Assembly: GCF_019956555.1 (NCBI RefSeq)
Contig: NZ_JAHBDQ010000018.1
Span: 47,995-111,994 of the forward strand
DNA length: 64,000 nucleotides
Direction of reading: 5' to 3'
Source of the DNA: Pseudomonas sp. A-RE-19
GTDB lineage: Bacteria; Pseudomonadota; Gammaproteobacteria; Pseudomonadales; Pseudomonadaceae
The position numbers were made by a program, and so were the translations under genes. This document shows, one piece after another, positions 30,452 to 39,946 of this stretch. Within the stretch, counting starts at the first letter, position 1; each line of letters begins with the position of its first letter. The notes beneath the pieces were generated by a model, which had not been told where the DNA came from, did not search any database, and saw only the letters and a list, made by a program, of their open reading frames with translations.

Positions 30452-31215
30452 CAGGCCTCCAGCAAGCGACGGACGCGCTCGAGGTCTTCGACGGTGTCGA
30501 CACCGGTAGGCGGTGCGATCAGCGCATCGGCGACGTGAATCCGCACGCCGTGCCAAAGTGCCCGCAGTTGTTCCAGAGACTCGGTATTTTCCAGCCAGCA
30601 CGGACCCCAGGTGACGAAGTCCTGCAGGAAACCGGCGCGATAGGCATAGATACCAATGTGGCGACGATACGGCACGCCTTCCGGTAATTGCTCGCGGCTT
30701 TTGGCGAACGCATCGCGTGCCCACGGCAAAGTGGCACGACTGAACGTCAGCGCCAGGCCATTGAGGTCACTGACCACCTTGACCACATTGGGGTTGAACA
30801 GGGTTTCCACGTCTTCGATCGGCTCGGCCAGGGTGGCCATGCGCGCTTCGGTGTGGGCAGCCAGGTTGGCGGCAACCTGATCGATCACGCTCGGCGGGAT
30901 CAACGGTTCGTCGCCCTGAACGTTGACCACGATGGCGTCCGGGGCCAGGCCCAGTTTTGCCGCGACTTCAGCCAGACGGTCGGTGCCGGAGTTGTGGTCT
31001 TCGCGAGTCAGCACCACTTCGGCACCAAAACCTTGGCAGGCCTCGACGATACGCGCATCGTCGGTGGCCACGACCACGCGCTGGGCGCTGCTTTTGCTCG
31101 CCTGTTCCCAGACATGCTGGATCATCGGCTTGCCGGCGATCAGCAGCAGGGGTTTGCCCGGCAGACGGGTGGAGGCATAACGCGATGGAATGACGACGGT
31201 AAAGGCTGTGGTCAT
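30451..31215 (-). CDS. kdsB: 3-deoxy-manno-octulosonate cytidylyltransferase
   Basis: A 254-residue enzyme that activates Kdo with CTP for lipopolysaccharide core synthesis. Motifs include [20 protein letters not shown] and NVQGDEPLI. It overlaps the trm112 stop by four bases and works in the same pathway as lpxK two genes upstream. Confidence 0.96.
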   Translation of the reverse strand: MTTAFTVVIPSRYASTRLPGKPLLLIAGKPMIQHVWEQASKSSAQRVVVATDDARIVEACQGFGAEVVLTREDHNSGTDRLAEVAAKLGLAPDAIVVNVQGDEPLIPPSVIDQVAANLAAHTEARMATLAEPIEDVETLFNPNVVKVVSDLNGLALTFSRATLPWARDAFAKSREQLPEGVPYRRHIGIYAYRAGFLQDFVTWGPCWLENTESLEQLRALWHGVRIHVADALIAPPTGVDTVEDLERVRRLLEA

Positions 31216-31397
31216 TTATCCAGACGCTCGTCGGTGGTCAGGGTGCGCGCTTCGGTTTCGAGCATCACCGGGATGCCGTCGCGAATCGGGTACGCCAGGC
31301 CGGCGCCCTTGCTGATCAGCTCGGTTTTGTCGGCGCTGAGCTTGAGCGGGCCTTTGCAGACCGGGCAAGCGAGGATGTCGAGCAATTTGGTGTCCAT
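31212..31397 (-). CDS. Trm112 family protein
   Basis: A 61-residue protein of the Trm112/YcaR family ([20 protein letters not shown]). Only one CxxC is present, in the N-terminal half. The ATG at 31397 was preferred over one two codons upstream, because an AGGGA site lies at a suitable distance. In Gammaproteobacteria this gene lies between lpxK and kdsB as here. Confidence 0.92.
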   Translation of the reverse strand: MDTKLLDILACPVCKGPLKLSADKTELISKGAGLAYPIRDGIPVMLETEARTLTTDERLDK

Positions 31398-31422
31398 GAG
31401 CATTCCCTGGATAAAAACGGAG

Positions 31423-32433
31423 TTAAGGCAAAAGACGAGCCGGCAACAGGCGTGTCAGCTGCGTATCGAACCAGGCCACGAAGGCCGGCGATGGCACAGC
31501 ATCGACCGCCAGGTACCACCAATCGGCGACGGCGAAGGCACGGCACTTCACCGCGTCTTTTTCCGTCATCACCACTGGCAATGACGGTGTGAAATTCAAG
31601 GCCTGCACGCTGTACTCGGCGTGATCGGCAAATGCATGGGGCACTGGCCGCCAGTGTAGCGTTTCGAGGGTCGTGAAGAAACGCTGGGGATTGCCGATCC
31701 CGGCCACGGCATGCAGCGCCTGGTCAGCGGGAAAATGGTCGAGGGGCCGTCGTTCGCCGCTGTGCAGGTTGACCAGTGCCGTGGGTTGCAGCTGGAAGGC
31801 AAAACCGTCGCCGCGATCGGCCGTGGCACCGTTGTAAAGCACCGCATCGACGCTTTGCAGACGCTCGATCGGCTCGCGCAACGGCCCGGCCGGCAGGCAA
31901 CGCTGGTTGCCCAGGCCCCGGGCGGCATCGATCAGCACCAGTTCCAGGTCCCGGGCCAGCCGATAATGTTGCATGCCATCGTCGGAGAGGATCAGGTCCA
32001 GCGGCTCACTTGCCAGCAAGGCTTTGACTGCGCTGCTGCGGTCCGGGTCGATCATCAGCGGCACGCCGGTACGCTGGACGATCAACAATGGTTCATCGCC
32101 CGCCACGTCCGCGCTTTGATCCGCCTCGACCCGCCACGGTAACTGCGGCGGTTTGGCGCCGTAACCACGGCTGACCACGCCGACCCGCAGACCGTTGCGC
32201 TGGCAATGCTGGATCATCCACAGAATCAGCGGCGTCTTGCCGGTGCCGCCCACCGTGATGTTGCCGACCACGATCAGCGGCACCGGCGGCTGGTAGATCT
32301 CGCCCTCGCCGGCCAAAAAGCGCTTGCGCTTGCCGGTAACCACGCGCCGATACAGCCATTCAAGCGGCTGCAACAGCTTCAACGCCGGATGACCTTCGTA
32401 CCACGCGGCGAGCAATCGATCGGACATGGCCAT
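31423..32433 (-). CDS. lpxK: Tetraacyldisaccharide 4'-kinase
   Basis: A 336-residue inner-membrane kinase that adds the 4'-phosphate to lipid A. The P-loop [14 protein letters not shown] and the region [13 protein letters not shown] are characteristic. The ATG at 32433 overlaps the exbD stop (TGATG); a second ATG two codons on is possible. Confidence 0.95.
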   Translation of the reverse strand: MAMSDRLLAAWYEGHPALKLLQPLEWLYRRVVTGKRKRFLAGEGEIYQPPVPLIVVGNITVGGTGKTPLILWMIQHCQRNGLRVGVVSRGYGAKPPQLPWRVEADQSADVAGDEPLLIVQRTGVPLMIDPDRSSAVKALLASEPLDLILSDDGMQHYRLARDLELVLIDAARGLGNQRCLPAGPLREPIERLQSVDAVLYNGATADRGDGFAFQLQPTALVNLHSGERRPLDHFPADQALHAVAGIGNPQRFFTTLETLHWRPVPHAFADHAEYSVQALNFTPSLPVVMTEKDAVKCRAFAVADWWYLAVDAVPSPAFVAWFDTQLTRLLPARLLP

Positions 32434-32861
32434 CAGGACGCCGGCGCCGCCTCGACAGTGGTCATGCGCAAGTGGCTGAAACCGAGCTTGCCGGCGGCGT
32501 CCATCGCAGTGATGACGGACTGATGGGGAGTTTTGCCATCGGCGCTGATGGACAATGGCAAATTGGTGTCGCCATTGGATTCTTTCTGCAGTGCTTCCAT
32601 CAGGCTGGTCAGGTCGTTCTTGGGCAACAACTGGTTGTTGACCGAATACGCCCCTTCGGCGCTGATGGCGATGTCCAGCTGCTTGAGCTGCTGGTCTTCC
32701 GCCGGAGAGCCGCTGACTGCTTCCGGCAGGTCGACACGCAATTGGGTTTCACGGGTGAAGGTGGTGGTCACAACGAAAAACAGCAGCAGGATAAACACCA
32801 CGTCGATCAACGACGCGAGGTTGATGTCTATCGTTTCCCGTGGTTTACGACGGAATTTCAC
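32433..32861 (-). CDS. exbD: ExbD/TolR family biopolymer transport protein
   Basis: A 142-residue protein with a short cytoplasmic start ([30 protein letters not shown]), one membrane helix at about residues 15-38 containing the conserved Asp of the proton path (LIDVVF), and a periplasmic domain. It forms an energy-coupling unit with ExbB. It starts with GTG overlapping the exbB stop. This second exb pair in the lpxK operon is typical of Pseudomonas. Confidence 0.9.
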   Translation of the reverse strand: MKFRRKPRETIDINLASLIDVVFILLLFFVVTTTFTRETQLRVDLPEAVSGSPAEDQQLKQLDIAISAEGAYSVNNQLLPKNDLTSLMEALQKESNGDTNLPLSISADGKTPHQSVITAMDAAGKLGFSHLRMTTVEAAPAS

Positions 32862-33493
32862 GCTTTGCCCTCAGCCAGATCCACGTCGCGGTCGCCCTGC
32901 ACCACCTCGACCAGTTTGATCGCTTCCTGCTCCATGCCCACCACCAGTTCATCGATCCGGCGTTGCAGGAAGCGGTGGAAGAACACCGCCGGAATACCGA
33001 CCATCAGGCCTGCGGCGGTGGTGATCAGCGCCTTGGAAATGCCCCCGGCCAGCACTGAGGCGTTGGTGCCCATGCCCGAGCCCATGAACGCACTGAAAAT
33101 ATCGATCATGCCCAGCACGGTACCCAGCAACCCCAGCAACGGGGCCATGGCGGCAATGGTGCCCAGCGCATTGATGTAGCGCTCGAGCTCGTGAATCACC
33201 CGCGCTGCAGCCTCTTCGATGCACTCTTTCATGATCTCGCGGCCATGCCTGGAGTTGGCCAGACCGGCGGCCAGGATCTCGCCCAACGGAGAGTTGGCGC
33301 GCAGTTCCTTGAGTTTGTCTTTATTGAGTTGTTTGTCCTTGATCCAGACCCAGACCTGCCCGAGCAAATACTCCGGGGTCACACGGCTGGCACGCAGGGT
33401 CCAGAGACGCTCGGCGACGATCGCCATGGCCGCGATGGAACTCAGAATGATCGGCAGCATCATCCAGCCGCCGGATTTGACCAATTCCCACAC
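32858..33493 (-). CDS. exbB: MotA/TolQ/ExbB proton channel family protein
   Basis: A 211-residue three-helix membrane protein. The conserved end region (AMAPLLGLLGTVLGMIDIF and ALITTAAGLMVGIPAVFFH) is the TolQ/ExbB signature. I chose the GTG at 33493 (VWELVKSGGWMMLP), with GAGGGG nine bases upstream. A GTG ten codons earlier is the alternative but has a weak ribosome binding site. Partner of the overlapping exbD. Confidence 0.88.
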   Translation of the reverse strand: MWELVKSGGWMMLPIILSSIAAMAIVAERLWTLRASRVTPEYLLGQVWVWIKDKQLNKDKLKELRANSPLGEILAAGLANSRHGREIMKECIEEAAARVIHELERYINALGTIAAMAPLLGLLGTVLGMIDIFSAFMGSGMGTNASVLAGGISKALITTAAGLMVGIPAVFFHRFLQRRIDELVVGMEQEAIKLVEVVQGDRDVDLAEGKA

Positions 33494-33590
33494 AGTGACA
33501 GTCCCCTCGAAAAAGTGCGTCACTCTAACATAGGGGGTGGACGCACCGAAGACCGCGATGTCGCATCCGGTCGGGCTTCAATAACTCGGG

Positions 33591-35825
33591 TTACTGGCTG
33601 GATGGTGGCAGATCGCGCCAGAAGCGCCGTTCTTGAAGCATCGTCCACGGCGGTCTGAAACGCCCCAGTTGCAGACGAATGGCACCTTGCTCGGCGCTGT
33701 CGTAAATCTCCATGCCGCGTTTTTGATACCGCGCCACGACCGTGGGATGGGGGTGGCCGAAAGAATTGCCGTTGCCACGGGAAATCAGCACCGCGCTGGG
33801 TTGCAATGCGCCGAGCAACGCCATCGAAGAGGAACTGCGACTGCCGTGGTGCGGGGCCTGCAACCAATCCGTCGGCACCGCCAATGGACTGTCGAGCAAC
33901 GCTCGCTCGGCTGCGGCATCAATGTCGCCGGTCAGCAGCAACCGCTCGCCATTGGCTTCGATCTGCAGCACGCAGGATTTCTGATTGCTATCGCTGGCCG
34001 ATGACCACTGCCAGAGTTGGAACCTTACACCGTCCCAGCTCCACTGCTGACCGCTCTCGCAGCCCTCGGCGTGCAGCTCGTCTGGCAGGGCCTGGGGATC
34101 GCCGCTCAGTACGCGCATCACAGGAATCGCGCCGGCAATTGCCCGCGCACCGCCGGCATGATCGGCATCGGCGTGGCTGATCAGCATCAGATCGAGCCCG
34201 TTCACGCCCAGTTTGCGCAATGTCGGCAACACTACCCGCTCACCCAGGTCGATATCGCCGAACCGTGGCCCGGCGTCATACAGCAGAGTGTGCTGGCGGG
34301 TGCGCACCAGGATTGCCAATCCCTGGCCGACATCCAGCTGCCAGACCTCGGCGATGCCTTCAGGCAATGTGTGCCGGGGCGCAAAAACCAGCAACAGCAA
34401 CATCGGCCAGCCCAACGGGCGCAACGGCACGCCTCGCGGCAGTAACAGAAGAAACGCCCCCAGCGCGCCAAGCGCCCATATCCATAAAGGAACCGCCACT
34501 GGCACCCATGCGGGTAGTTGCCCGGCTATCAATACCAACCCCTTGAACAAAAGGTCGATCAGACCACCGGCCAACCACAGCAACCCTTCGCCCACATAAG
34601 GAACGGGCAGCAACAGCGTCCCGAGCAAGGCTGGCGGCAGGACTACCAGACTGATCCACGGCACCGCCAGTAAATTAGCCACTGGCCCGCTGAGACTGAT
34701 CGGCAACCCCAACACCAACAGCAGCGGGCACAGACCGATCGCGATCAGCCATTGGGCGCGGGTCCAGGTTTGCCACCAGCGCCACGGACCCAATCGCCCG
34801 CCAAACGTAAAAATCAGCACCGCGACCGCCACAAAGGACAGCCAGAACCCCGGTTGCAGGCTCGCCAGCGGGTCCAGCAGCAACACACCGTCAAGCGCCA
34901 GCAACAGCGGCCACCACGCGCCGAGGTGACGAAATCGCAGCCGCCACAACAGCACCAGACCAATCATCAGGCAGGCCCGTCGCACCGGCACTTCGAAGCC
35001 GGCCAGCAGTCCATAACCGAGCGCCGCCGCGAAGGCCAGTCCGCAGGCCCATGGCAGCCACGACAAGCGCCTCGGCCACAGGCCATATCGTGCCAACCCG
35101 GCGATCAGCAGATACACCAGCCCCGCCAGCAAACCGATGTGTTGCCCGGAAATTACCAACAGATGCACGGTGCCAGTATCTTGCAGCACCTGCCAGTCCT
35201 CACGACGCAGCCCGGCGCCATCCCCCAGCACCAACGCCGTCAGCGCCCCCGTTCGCCCCTGGGCGTCCACGGCCTGCAAACGCTGACGGATGCCATCGCG
35301 CCAGGCCCACTGCGCCTCCCTCAGCCGCTGGCCATCCTTGACCGTCCCGGTGGCGCCGATACGCCGGGCGAGCAACCAGGCGTCGTAATCGAATGCATGC
35401 GGGTTGAGCAGCCCTGAAGGACGCTTCAATTTGACGGCCAGCCGCCAATGCTCGCCGCTGTTGACGGGCGGCCCGCCATACCAGGCCAGGCGCAGGTGCC
35501 GAGGCAGTCTGGTGCGACGCGACTGACTGTCGGTCAGTTCAAAACGCACCACGCCCTCGGCCTGCTGCGGCAACCCGGTCACACGACCTTCGAGCCAGCG
35601 AGTCTCGCCATCGAGATTGCGCGGCAGGCGATCACTCAGTGCCCACTGTGCATTCGCGCACGCCCAACTGAAACCGAATAGCAAAAATGCCAAGGGAAAC
35701 GTCCGAAACGGCAGCAACATCAAACCCGCTATCGGCAACAACAACCACAACCCGGTCGGCGGCAAAACCGGTAAAAAACGCAGGGCCAGCAGACCCAACG
35801 CCAGCGCCATCATCCCTGTGCGCAT
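33591..35825 (-). CDS. comEC: DNA internalization protein ComEC/Rec2
   Basis: A 744-residue polytopic protein expected to form the inner-membrane channel for single-stranded DNA in transformation. An N-terminal soluble domain (about residues 90-200), a competence membrane domain with VISGQHIGLLAGL, and a C-terminal metallo-beta-lactamase domain are seen. The latter holds SHADADHAGG, AGPRFGD and APHHGSRSSSS. It is the last gene read in this direction from the exb cluster region, and divergent from the DUF2062 gene. Confidence 0.93.
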   Translation of the reverse strand: MRTGMMALALGLLALRFLPVLPPTGLWLLLPIAGLMLLPFRTFPLAFLLFGFSWACANAQWALSDRLPRNLDGETRWLEGRVTGLPQQAEGVVRFELTDSQSRRTRLPRHLRLAWYGGPPVNSGEHWRLAVKLKRPSGLLNPHAFDYDAWLLARRIGATGTVKDGQRLREAQWAWRDGIRQRLQAVDAQGRTGALTALVLGDGAGLRREDWQVLQDTGTVHLLVISGQHIGLLAGLVYLLIAGLARYGLWPRRLSWLPWACGLAFAAALGYGLLAGFEVPVRRACLMIGLVLLWRLRFRHLGAWWPLLLALDGVLLLDPLASLQPGFWLSFVAVAVLIFTFGGRLGPWRWWQTWTRAQWLIAIGLCPLLLVLGLPISLSGPVANLLAVPWISLVVLPPALLGTLLLPVPYVGEGLLWLAGGLIDLLFKGLVLIAGQLPAWVPVAVPLWIWALGALGAFLLLLPRGVPLRPLGWPMLLLLVFAPRHTLPEGIAEVWQLDVGQGLAILVRTRQHTLLYDAGPRFGDIDLGERVVLPTLRKLGVNGLDLMLISHADADHAGGARAIAGAIPVMRVLSGDPQALPDELHAEGCESGQQWSWDGVRFQLWQWSSASDSNQKSCVLQIEANGERLLLTGDIDAAAERALLDSPLAVPTDWLQAPHHGSRSSSSMALLGALQPSAVLISRGNGNSFGHPHPTVVARYQKRGMEIYDSAEQGAIRLQLGRFRPPWTMLQERRFWRDLPPSSQ

Positions 35826-35961
35826 AAGCCCGTCCTTGAGAGTCCCTCCCCTAGGCTTAGCCGGCCAGCCGCACGTATGTCGTTATCAATTGTCACAAAG
35901 TCTGAATGGGCGGTTCGTAGAATCCAGACATACTTGCCGCCTTAACCGACCGAGAAGCCTT

Positions 35962-36477
35962 ATGCCCCGGCGCTTATTCAAACGTTACATGCCCGACCCG
36001 AGCAGCATCAGGGAACACAAATCCTTACGCTTTCTTGGCACCCTGCTGCATGACCCGAACCTCTGGCACCTCAACCGTCACTCCGTTGCGCGGGCGATGG
36101 CGGTCGGTCTGTTCGCGGCGTTCCTGCCTATTCCGTTGCAGATGCTGTTGGCGGCCATCCTCGCTATCGGGGTGCGCGGCAACCTGCCTATTGCGGTCAG
36201 CCTGGTCTGGCTGACCAACCCCATCACCATGCCCGCGGTGTTCTTCTGCACTTACCAGACTGGCGCCTGGCTGATGGACGTCCCCGCCCGCAGCCTGCCG
36301 GATGAGTTGACCTGGGCATGGATCAGCGGCGAACTCTCGAGCCTGTGGCAACCGTTCTTGCTTGGCTCGGTGGTCATGGGGCTGGTGCTGGGTGCCCTCG
36401 CCTATTGCCTGACCATGATGTACTGGCGCTGGTGGGTGAGTCGGCAGTGGGCGCGGCGCAAGAAAAGTCGAATGTGA
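35962..36477 (+). CDS. DUF2062 domain membrane protein
   Basis: A 171-residue protein with three to four membrane helices. The DUF2062 hallmark is visible: RAMAVGLFAAFLPIPLQMLLAA, then LTNPITMPAVFF. The ATG at 35962 (MPRRLFKRYMPD) follows GAGAAG; a longer frame upstream overlaps comEC and was rejected. In PAO1 the homologue is PA2985, also divergent from comEC. Function is unknown. Confidence 0.88.
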   Translation: MPRRLFKRYMPDPSSIREHKSLRFLGTLLHDPNLWHLNRHSVARAMAVGLFAAFLPIPLQMLLAAILAIGVRGNLPIAVSLVWLTNPITMPAVFFCTYQTGAWLMDVPARSLPDELTWAWISGELSSLWQPFLLGSVVMGLVLGALAYCLTMMYWRWWVSRQWARRKKSRM

Positions 36478-36846
36478 GAATGTTGAACGGCCTTCGCTTG
36501 GGAGGCTGTTCTTCTATATCGATTGTTTGATTGGGGACATATCCGTTTCTGCGGTAGCGGCGGCTTTTTGGTTGTGTACATATCCGTTTTTGCGGTAACG
36601 GCCGCCTATGGTTTCGCTCTTACAGCGAGTCACTTTCGAAAAGCGCGAAAGTAACCAAAGCGCTTTTGCCCCGCCATTCGGTGCCTCGCTTAGGCTCGGC
36701 ATGCCCTCACTCCGGCATTGCTCCGGGGGCCCGCCGCCATCGGCCATCCATGGCCGGGGGCGGCTACCGCGGCATCCCTGCCGCGGTGCCCCCTGCGCAA
36801 TGCCTGCGTTCGGCCTCTGGGAAAGGGGCAACAGATCAAGAGCCAA

Positions 36847-36870
36847 AGCAACAGCAACAGCAACAGCAAC
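36847..36870. repeat. AGCAAC hexamer repeat, four units
   Basis: Four perfect AGCAAC units lie in the centre of the large inverted-repeat element, just before a REP-like core (GCGAGCAGGCTCGCTCCCAC). Confidence 0.9.
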
Positions 36871-36900
36871 GGCAAGATCAACAGCTTCGCGAGCAGGCTC

Positions 36901-37034
36901 GCTCCCACAGTTGGACTGGGTACATCCGGGGGAAGATTGGTCGGCTGACAGGCCGCCATCGCAGGCAAGCCAGCTCCCACAGGTGGACTGGGTACATCCG
37001 GGGAAGATTGGTCGGCTGACAGGCCGCCATCGCA
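36901..37034. repeat. Tandem 72-base direct repeat, two copies
   Basis: GCTCCCACAG-TGGACTGGGTACATCCGGG and the following TTGGTCGGCTGACAGGCCGCCATCGCA occur at 36901-36963 and again at 36973-37034 with two small differences. A third partial GCTCTCACA start follows near 37049. Confidence 0.85.
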
Positions 37035-37437
37035 GCGATGCGGCGACCCGACAAGCCAGCTCTCACAAAAAATCAGAGCACATCCGCCTTGCCTTTCACC
37101 ACTCAACAGGCCGAGCGTTAGCTCGTCTGCAGCTTTTGATGTTGACGCACCGCCCCCTCGAGAGGCTTCGTTCCGGTTCTGCGCAGTGGGCAACCCGGCA
37201 TGGATGCCGGGTTAGCCGCGCACGGCCATGGATGGCCGATCGCGGCGGGCCCACGGAGCAGGACCGGAGCGAGGGCATGCCGAGCCTGGGCGAGGCACCG
37301 AACGAAAGGGGCAAAAGCGCTTTGGTTACTTTGGCGCTTTTCCAAAGTGACCCGCTGTAAGAGCGGAACCATTAGCCGCCGTGACCGCAGCAATGGATAT
37401 GTACACCATCAAAAACCACATCGCGCCACGGTCTTGA

Positions 37438-38217
37438 TCAGGTACGCATCCCGCGCCCACTCACCAACAACCGCGCACAACCGATGTACAGCACAACAGT
37501 CGCCACCAGCATGAAGGTGATCGCCACACTGATCTTGATGTCCGACACACCGAGGATGCCGTAACGGAAGGCATTGACCATGTGCAGCACCGGGTTGGCC
37601 AGCGACACGGTCTGCCAGAACGGTGGCAGCAAATTGATCGAGTAGAACACCCCGCCCAGGTAGGTCAGCGGTGTCAGCACGAAGGTCGGGATGATTGAGA
37701 TGTCATCGAAATTGCGCGCAAATACCGCGTTGATGAAGCCCAGCAGTGAGAAGATCGTCGCCGTCAGCACCACCACCAGAACGGTCACGCCCAGGTGATG
37801 CACCTGCAGCTTGGTGAAGAACAGCGACAGCAAGGTCACGATGATCCCGACCATCAACCCGCGCAACACGCCGCCCAGGGTGTAGCCGATCAGAATCGTA
37901 TGCGGCGACACCGGTGACACCATCAATTCTTCAATGGAACGCTGGAATTTGCTGCCAAAGAAACTCGATACCACGTTGCCGTAGGCGTTGGTGATCACCG
38001 ACATCATGATCAGCCCCGGCACGATGTACTCCATGTAGGTGAAACCACCCATGCCGCCGATCTGCCGACCGATCAAATTGCCGAAGATCACAAAGTACAG
38101 AACCATGGTGATGGCCGGCGGCAGCAGGGTCTGCGGCCAGATCCGGGTGAAGCGCCGGACCTCACGGTAAACAATGGTATTGAGGGCAACGAGGTTGGGT
38201 TGCAGTTCGGAACTCAT
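37438..38217 (-). CDS. ABC-2 type transporter permease
   Basis: A 259-residue permease with six helices and the ABC-2 signature near MEYIVPGLIMMSVITNAYGNVVSSFFG. It resembles YadH of E. coli. Its ATG overlaps the stop of the ATPase gene (ATGA), so the two form one exporter. The exported substrate is unknown. Confidence 0.9.
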   Translation of the reverse strand: MSSELQPNLVALNTIVYREVRRFTRIWPQTLLPPAITMVLYFVIFGNLIGRQIGGMGGFTYMEYIVPGLIMMSVITNAYGNVVSSFFGSKFQRSIEELMVSPVSPHTILIGYTLGGVLRGLMVGIIVTLLSLFFTKLQVHHLGVTVLVVVLTATIFSLLGFINAVFARNFDDISIIPTFVLTPLTYLGGVFYSINLLPPFWQTVSLANPVLHMVNAFRYGILGVSDIKISVAITFMLVATVVLYIGCARLLVSGRGMRT

Positions 38218-39146
38218 ACCGCCACCTTCGACAGATTCTTCTCCACCAGGGACACGAACAACTCCTCGAGGCGATTGGTTTTGTTACGCAGGCTCAACAC
38301 TTCGATGTTCTGCTGCGCCAATTGAGTGAACAGCGCGGTGATCCCCATGGCCTTGTCGACCTGGACTTCCAGGGTGTGACTGTCGATCAGTTTGGTCGGG
38401 TAACCCATCAGTTGCGGTGCCACTTGCAACGTATTTTTTATGTCCAGCAAGAAGGTTTCGACATGCAGTTGGCTGAGCAACTGTTTCATGCTGGTGTTCT
38501 CGACAATGGTGCCGTGGTCGATGATGCCGATGTTGCGGCACAACTGCTCAGCCTCTTCCAGGTAGTGGGTGGTGAGGATGATGGTGATGCCTTTCTTGTT
38601 CAGTTCGGTGAGAAAGGTCCACATCGAGCGACGCAATTCGATGTCCACCCCCGCCGTCGGTTCGTCGAGGATCAACAGGCGCGGTTCGTGAACCAGCGCA
38701 CGGGCGATCATCAGCCGCCGCTTCATGCCGCCGGACAAGGAACGCGACGGCACATCGCGCTTGTCCCACAGGCCCAATTGGGTCAGGTACTGCTCGGCGC
38801 GTTCCTTGGCGATTTTCGCCGGGATGCCGTAGTAACCGGCCTGGGTCACGACAATGTCGAACGTCTTTTCGAACTGGTTGAAGTTGAATTCCTGGGGCAC
38901 CACACCAATGCAGCGCTTGAGCGCCGCCGGTTCCTTGTCCAGGTCGTGACCGAAGATATTCACCGTTCCGCTGGTCTTGTTCACCAGGGTCGAGAGAATG
39001 CCGATGGTCGTGGATTTGCCGGCACCGTTAGGGCCGAGCAAGGCGAAAAAGTCACCTTCGGCGACGTCCAGATCGATACCACTCAAGGCCTGGAAACCGT
39101 TGCCGTAGGTTTTGGTTAGCTGCCGGATGGACAGAGCGGAACTCAT
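38214..39146 (-). CDS. ABC transporter ATP-binding protein
   Basis: A 310-residue ATPase. Walker A is GPNGAGKST, the signature is SLSGGMKRRLMIA, Walker B is LLILDEPTAGVD and the H-loop is TTHYLEEAEQ. It is YadG-like. The ATG at 39146 (MSSALSIRQLTKTY) was chosen, since the longer frame upstream has no family similarity. Paired with the permease downstream. Confidence 0.92.
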   Translation of the reverse strand: MSSALSIRQLTKTYGNGFQALSGIDLDVAEGDFFALLGPNGAGKSTTIGILSTLVNKTSGTVNIFGHDLDKEPAALKRCIGVVPQEFNFNQFEKTFDIVVTQAGYYGIPAKIAKERAEQYLTQLGLWDKRDVPSRSLSGGMKRRLMIARALVHEPRLLILDEPTAGVDIELRRSMWTFLTELNKKGITIILTTHYLEEAEQLCRNIGIIDHGTIVENTSMKQLLSQLHVETFLLDIKNTLQVAPQLMGYPTKLIDSHTLEVQVDKAMGITALFTQLAQQNIEVLSLRNKTNRLEELFVSLVEKNLSKVAV

Positions 39147-39279
39147 ATCGGATTTACGCACCAAGAAGGGAAGAAAGGAATAAATAAGGGCGGGCGGCGA
39201 GCAATGCAACCGCGGCACATGAGCGCAATGGTGCTTGTCGCTGCCGCACAAGTACAGTCAAGTGTGTCGATAGTAAGTA

Positions 39280-39903
39280 TTAAGTCAACGCGGTCATGAC
39301 CGCCTTCTGATAGGCCGGACGCTGTTTCAATCGCGCATACCAGGCTTGGAGATGAGGCTGCGGCGCGCGCTCGATCGGCATCTCGAACCAGGCATAAATG
39401 AAACAGCCAAGGGGGATGTCACCCATGCCGATCTCATCGCCGGACAGGTACGGCTTAGCCGCCAGCGCTGTATCTGCCATCGACAGCAGATCGTCGCACT
39501 CCTTGATCGCGGCCTTGATGGCCGGCCAGTCCTGCTGCTCTTGCGGGGTGCGCAACACGCCCCAGAACACCGTGCGGAACGGGAAGGCAAAACTCGAGGT
39601 GGCCCAGTCCATCCACTTTTCCGCCGTGGCACGGGCCTGCAAATCCGTCGGATACCAGGCCGTACCGCTGGCGTGGCGAGCCATCAGGTAACGGACAATG
39701 GTGTTGGATTCCCACAGGACAAAACCGTCGTCTTCGATCACCGGCACGCGGCCGTTGGGATTCATCGCGCGGTATTCAGGCGTGTCGACCACACCAAAGG
39801 CACCGCCGGCATTGATGGCTTCATAGGCCAGGCCCAGTTCTTCGGCGGCCCACAAAGGTTTTCTGACATTCGACGAATTTTTCCGACCCCAGATCTTCAG
39901 CAT
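39280..39903 (-). CDS. Glutathione S-transferase family protein
   Basis: A 207-residue protein with an N-terminal thioredoxin-like domain (MLKIWGRKNSSNVRKPLWAAEELGL) and VPVIEDDGFVLWESNTIVRYL, the glutathione-binding cis-Pro and ESxxI region. The C-terminal helical domain follows. The likely catalytic Ser lies in KNSSNVRK. Substrate unknown. In PAO1 the similar gene PA2813 lies beside the same ABC transporter. Confidence 0.9.
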   Translation of the reverse strand: MLKIWGRKNSSNVRKPLWAAEELGLAYEAINAGGAFGVVDTPEYRAMNPNGRVPVIEDDGFVLWESNTIVRYLMARHASGTAWYPTDLQARATAEKWMDWATSSFAFPFRTVFWGVLRTPQEQQDWPAIKAAIKECDDLLSMADTALAAKPYLSGDEIGMGDIPLGCFIYAWFEMPIERAPQPHLQAWYARLKQRPAYQKAVMTALT

Positions 39904-39946
39904 GACCGCCTCTCTTTGGATGAATGCGCAGGCAGCATACGCCGGA

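Larger units (their letters stand above)
36574..37406. repeat. Large imperfect inverted-repeat element
   Basis: The 960-base gap between DUF2062 and the ABC permease has no credible gene. It holds two inverted arms of about 250 bases (roughly 36574-36830 and 37160-37406). Shared stretches include GTGTACATATCC at the outer ends, CTCTTACAGCG, GTAACCAAAGCGCTTTTGCCC, GGTGCCTCGC, GGCTCGGCATGCCCTC and CGGCCATCCATGGCCG. An extra direct copy of the outer end lies at about 36535-36570. The centre holds a hexamer repeat and a 72-base tandem repeat. No transposase is encoded. Such arms give long spurious frames in Pseudomonas genomes. Confidence 0.8.

Noticed and set aside
36901..37034. Possible CRISPR array
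   Set aside because: Only two 72-base copies in tandem, without spacers of equal size and with no cas genes.
36608..37360. 250-codon frame in the inverted-repeat element
   Set aside because: It runs through both arms and the tandem repeat, and the peptide is Arg/Pro/Gly low complexity. Such frames are often annotated in Pseudomonas repeats but lack support.
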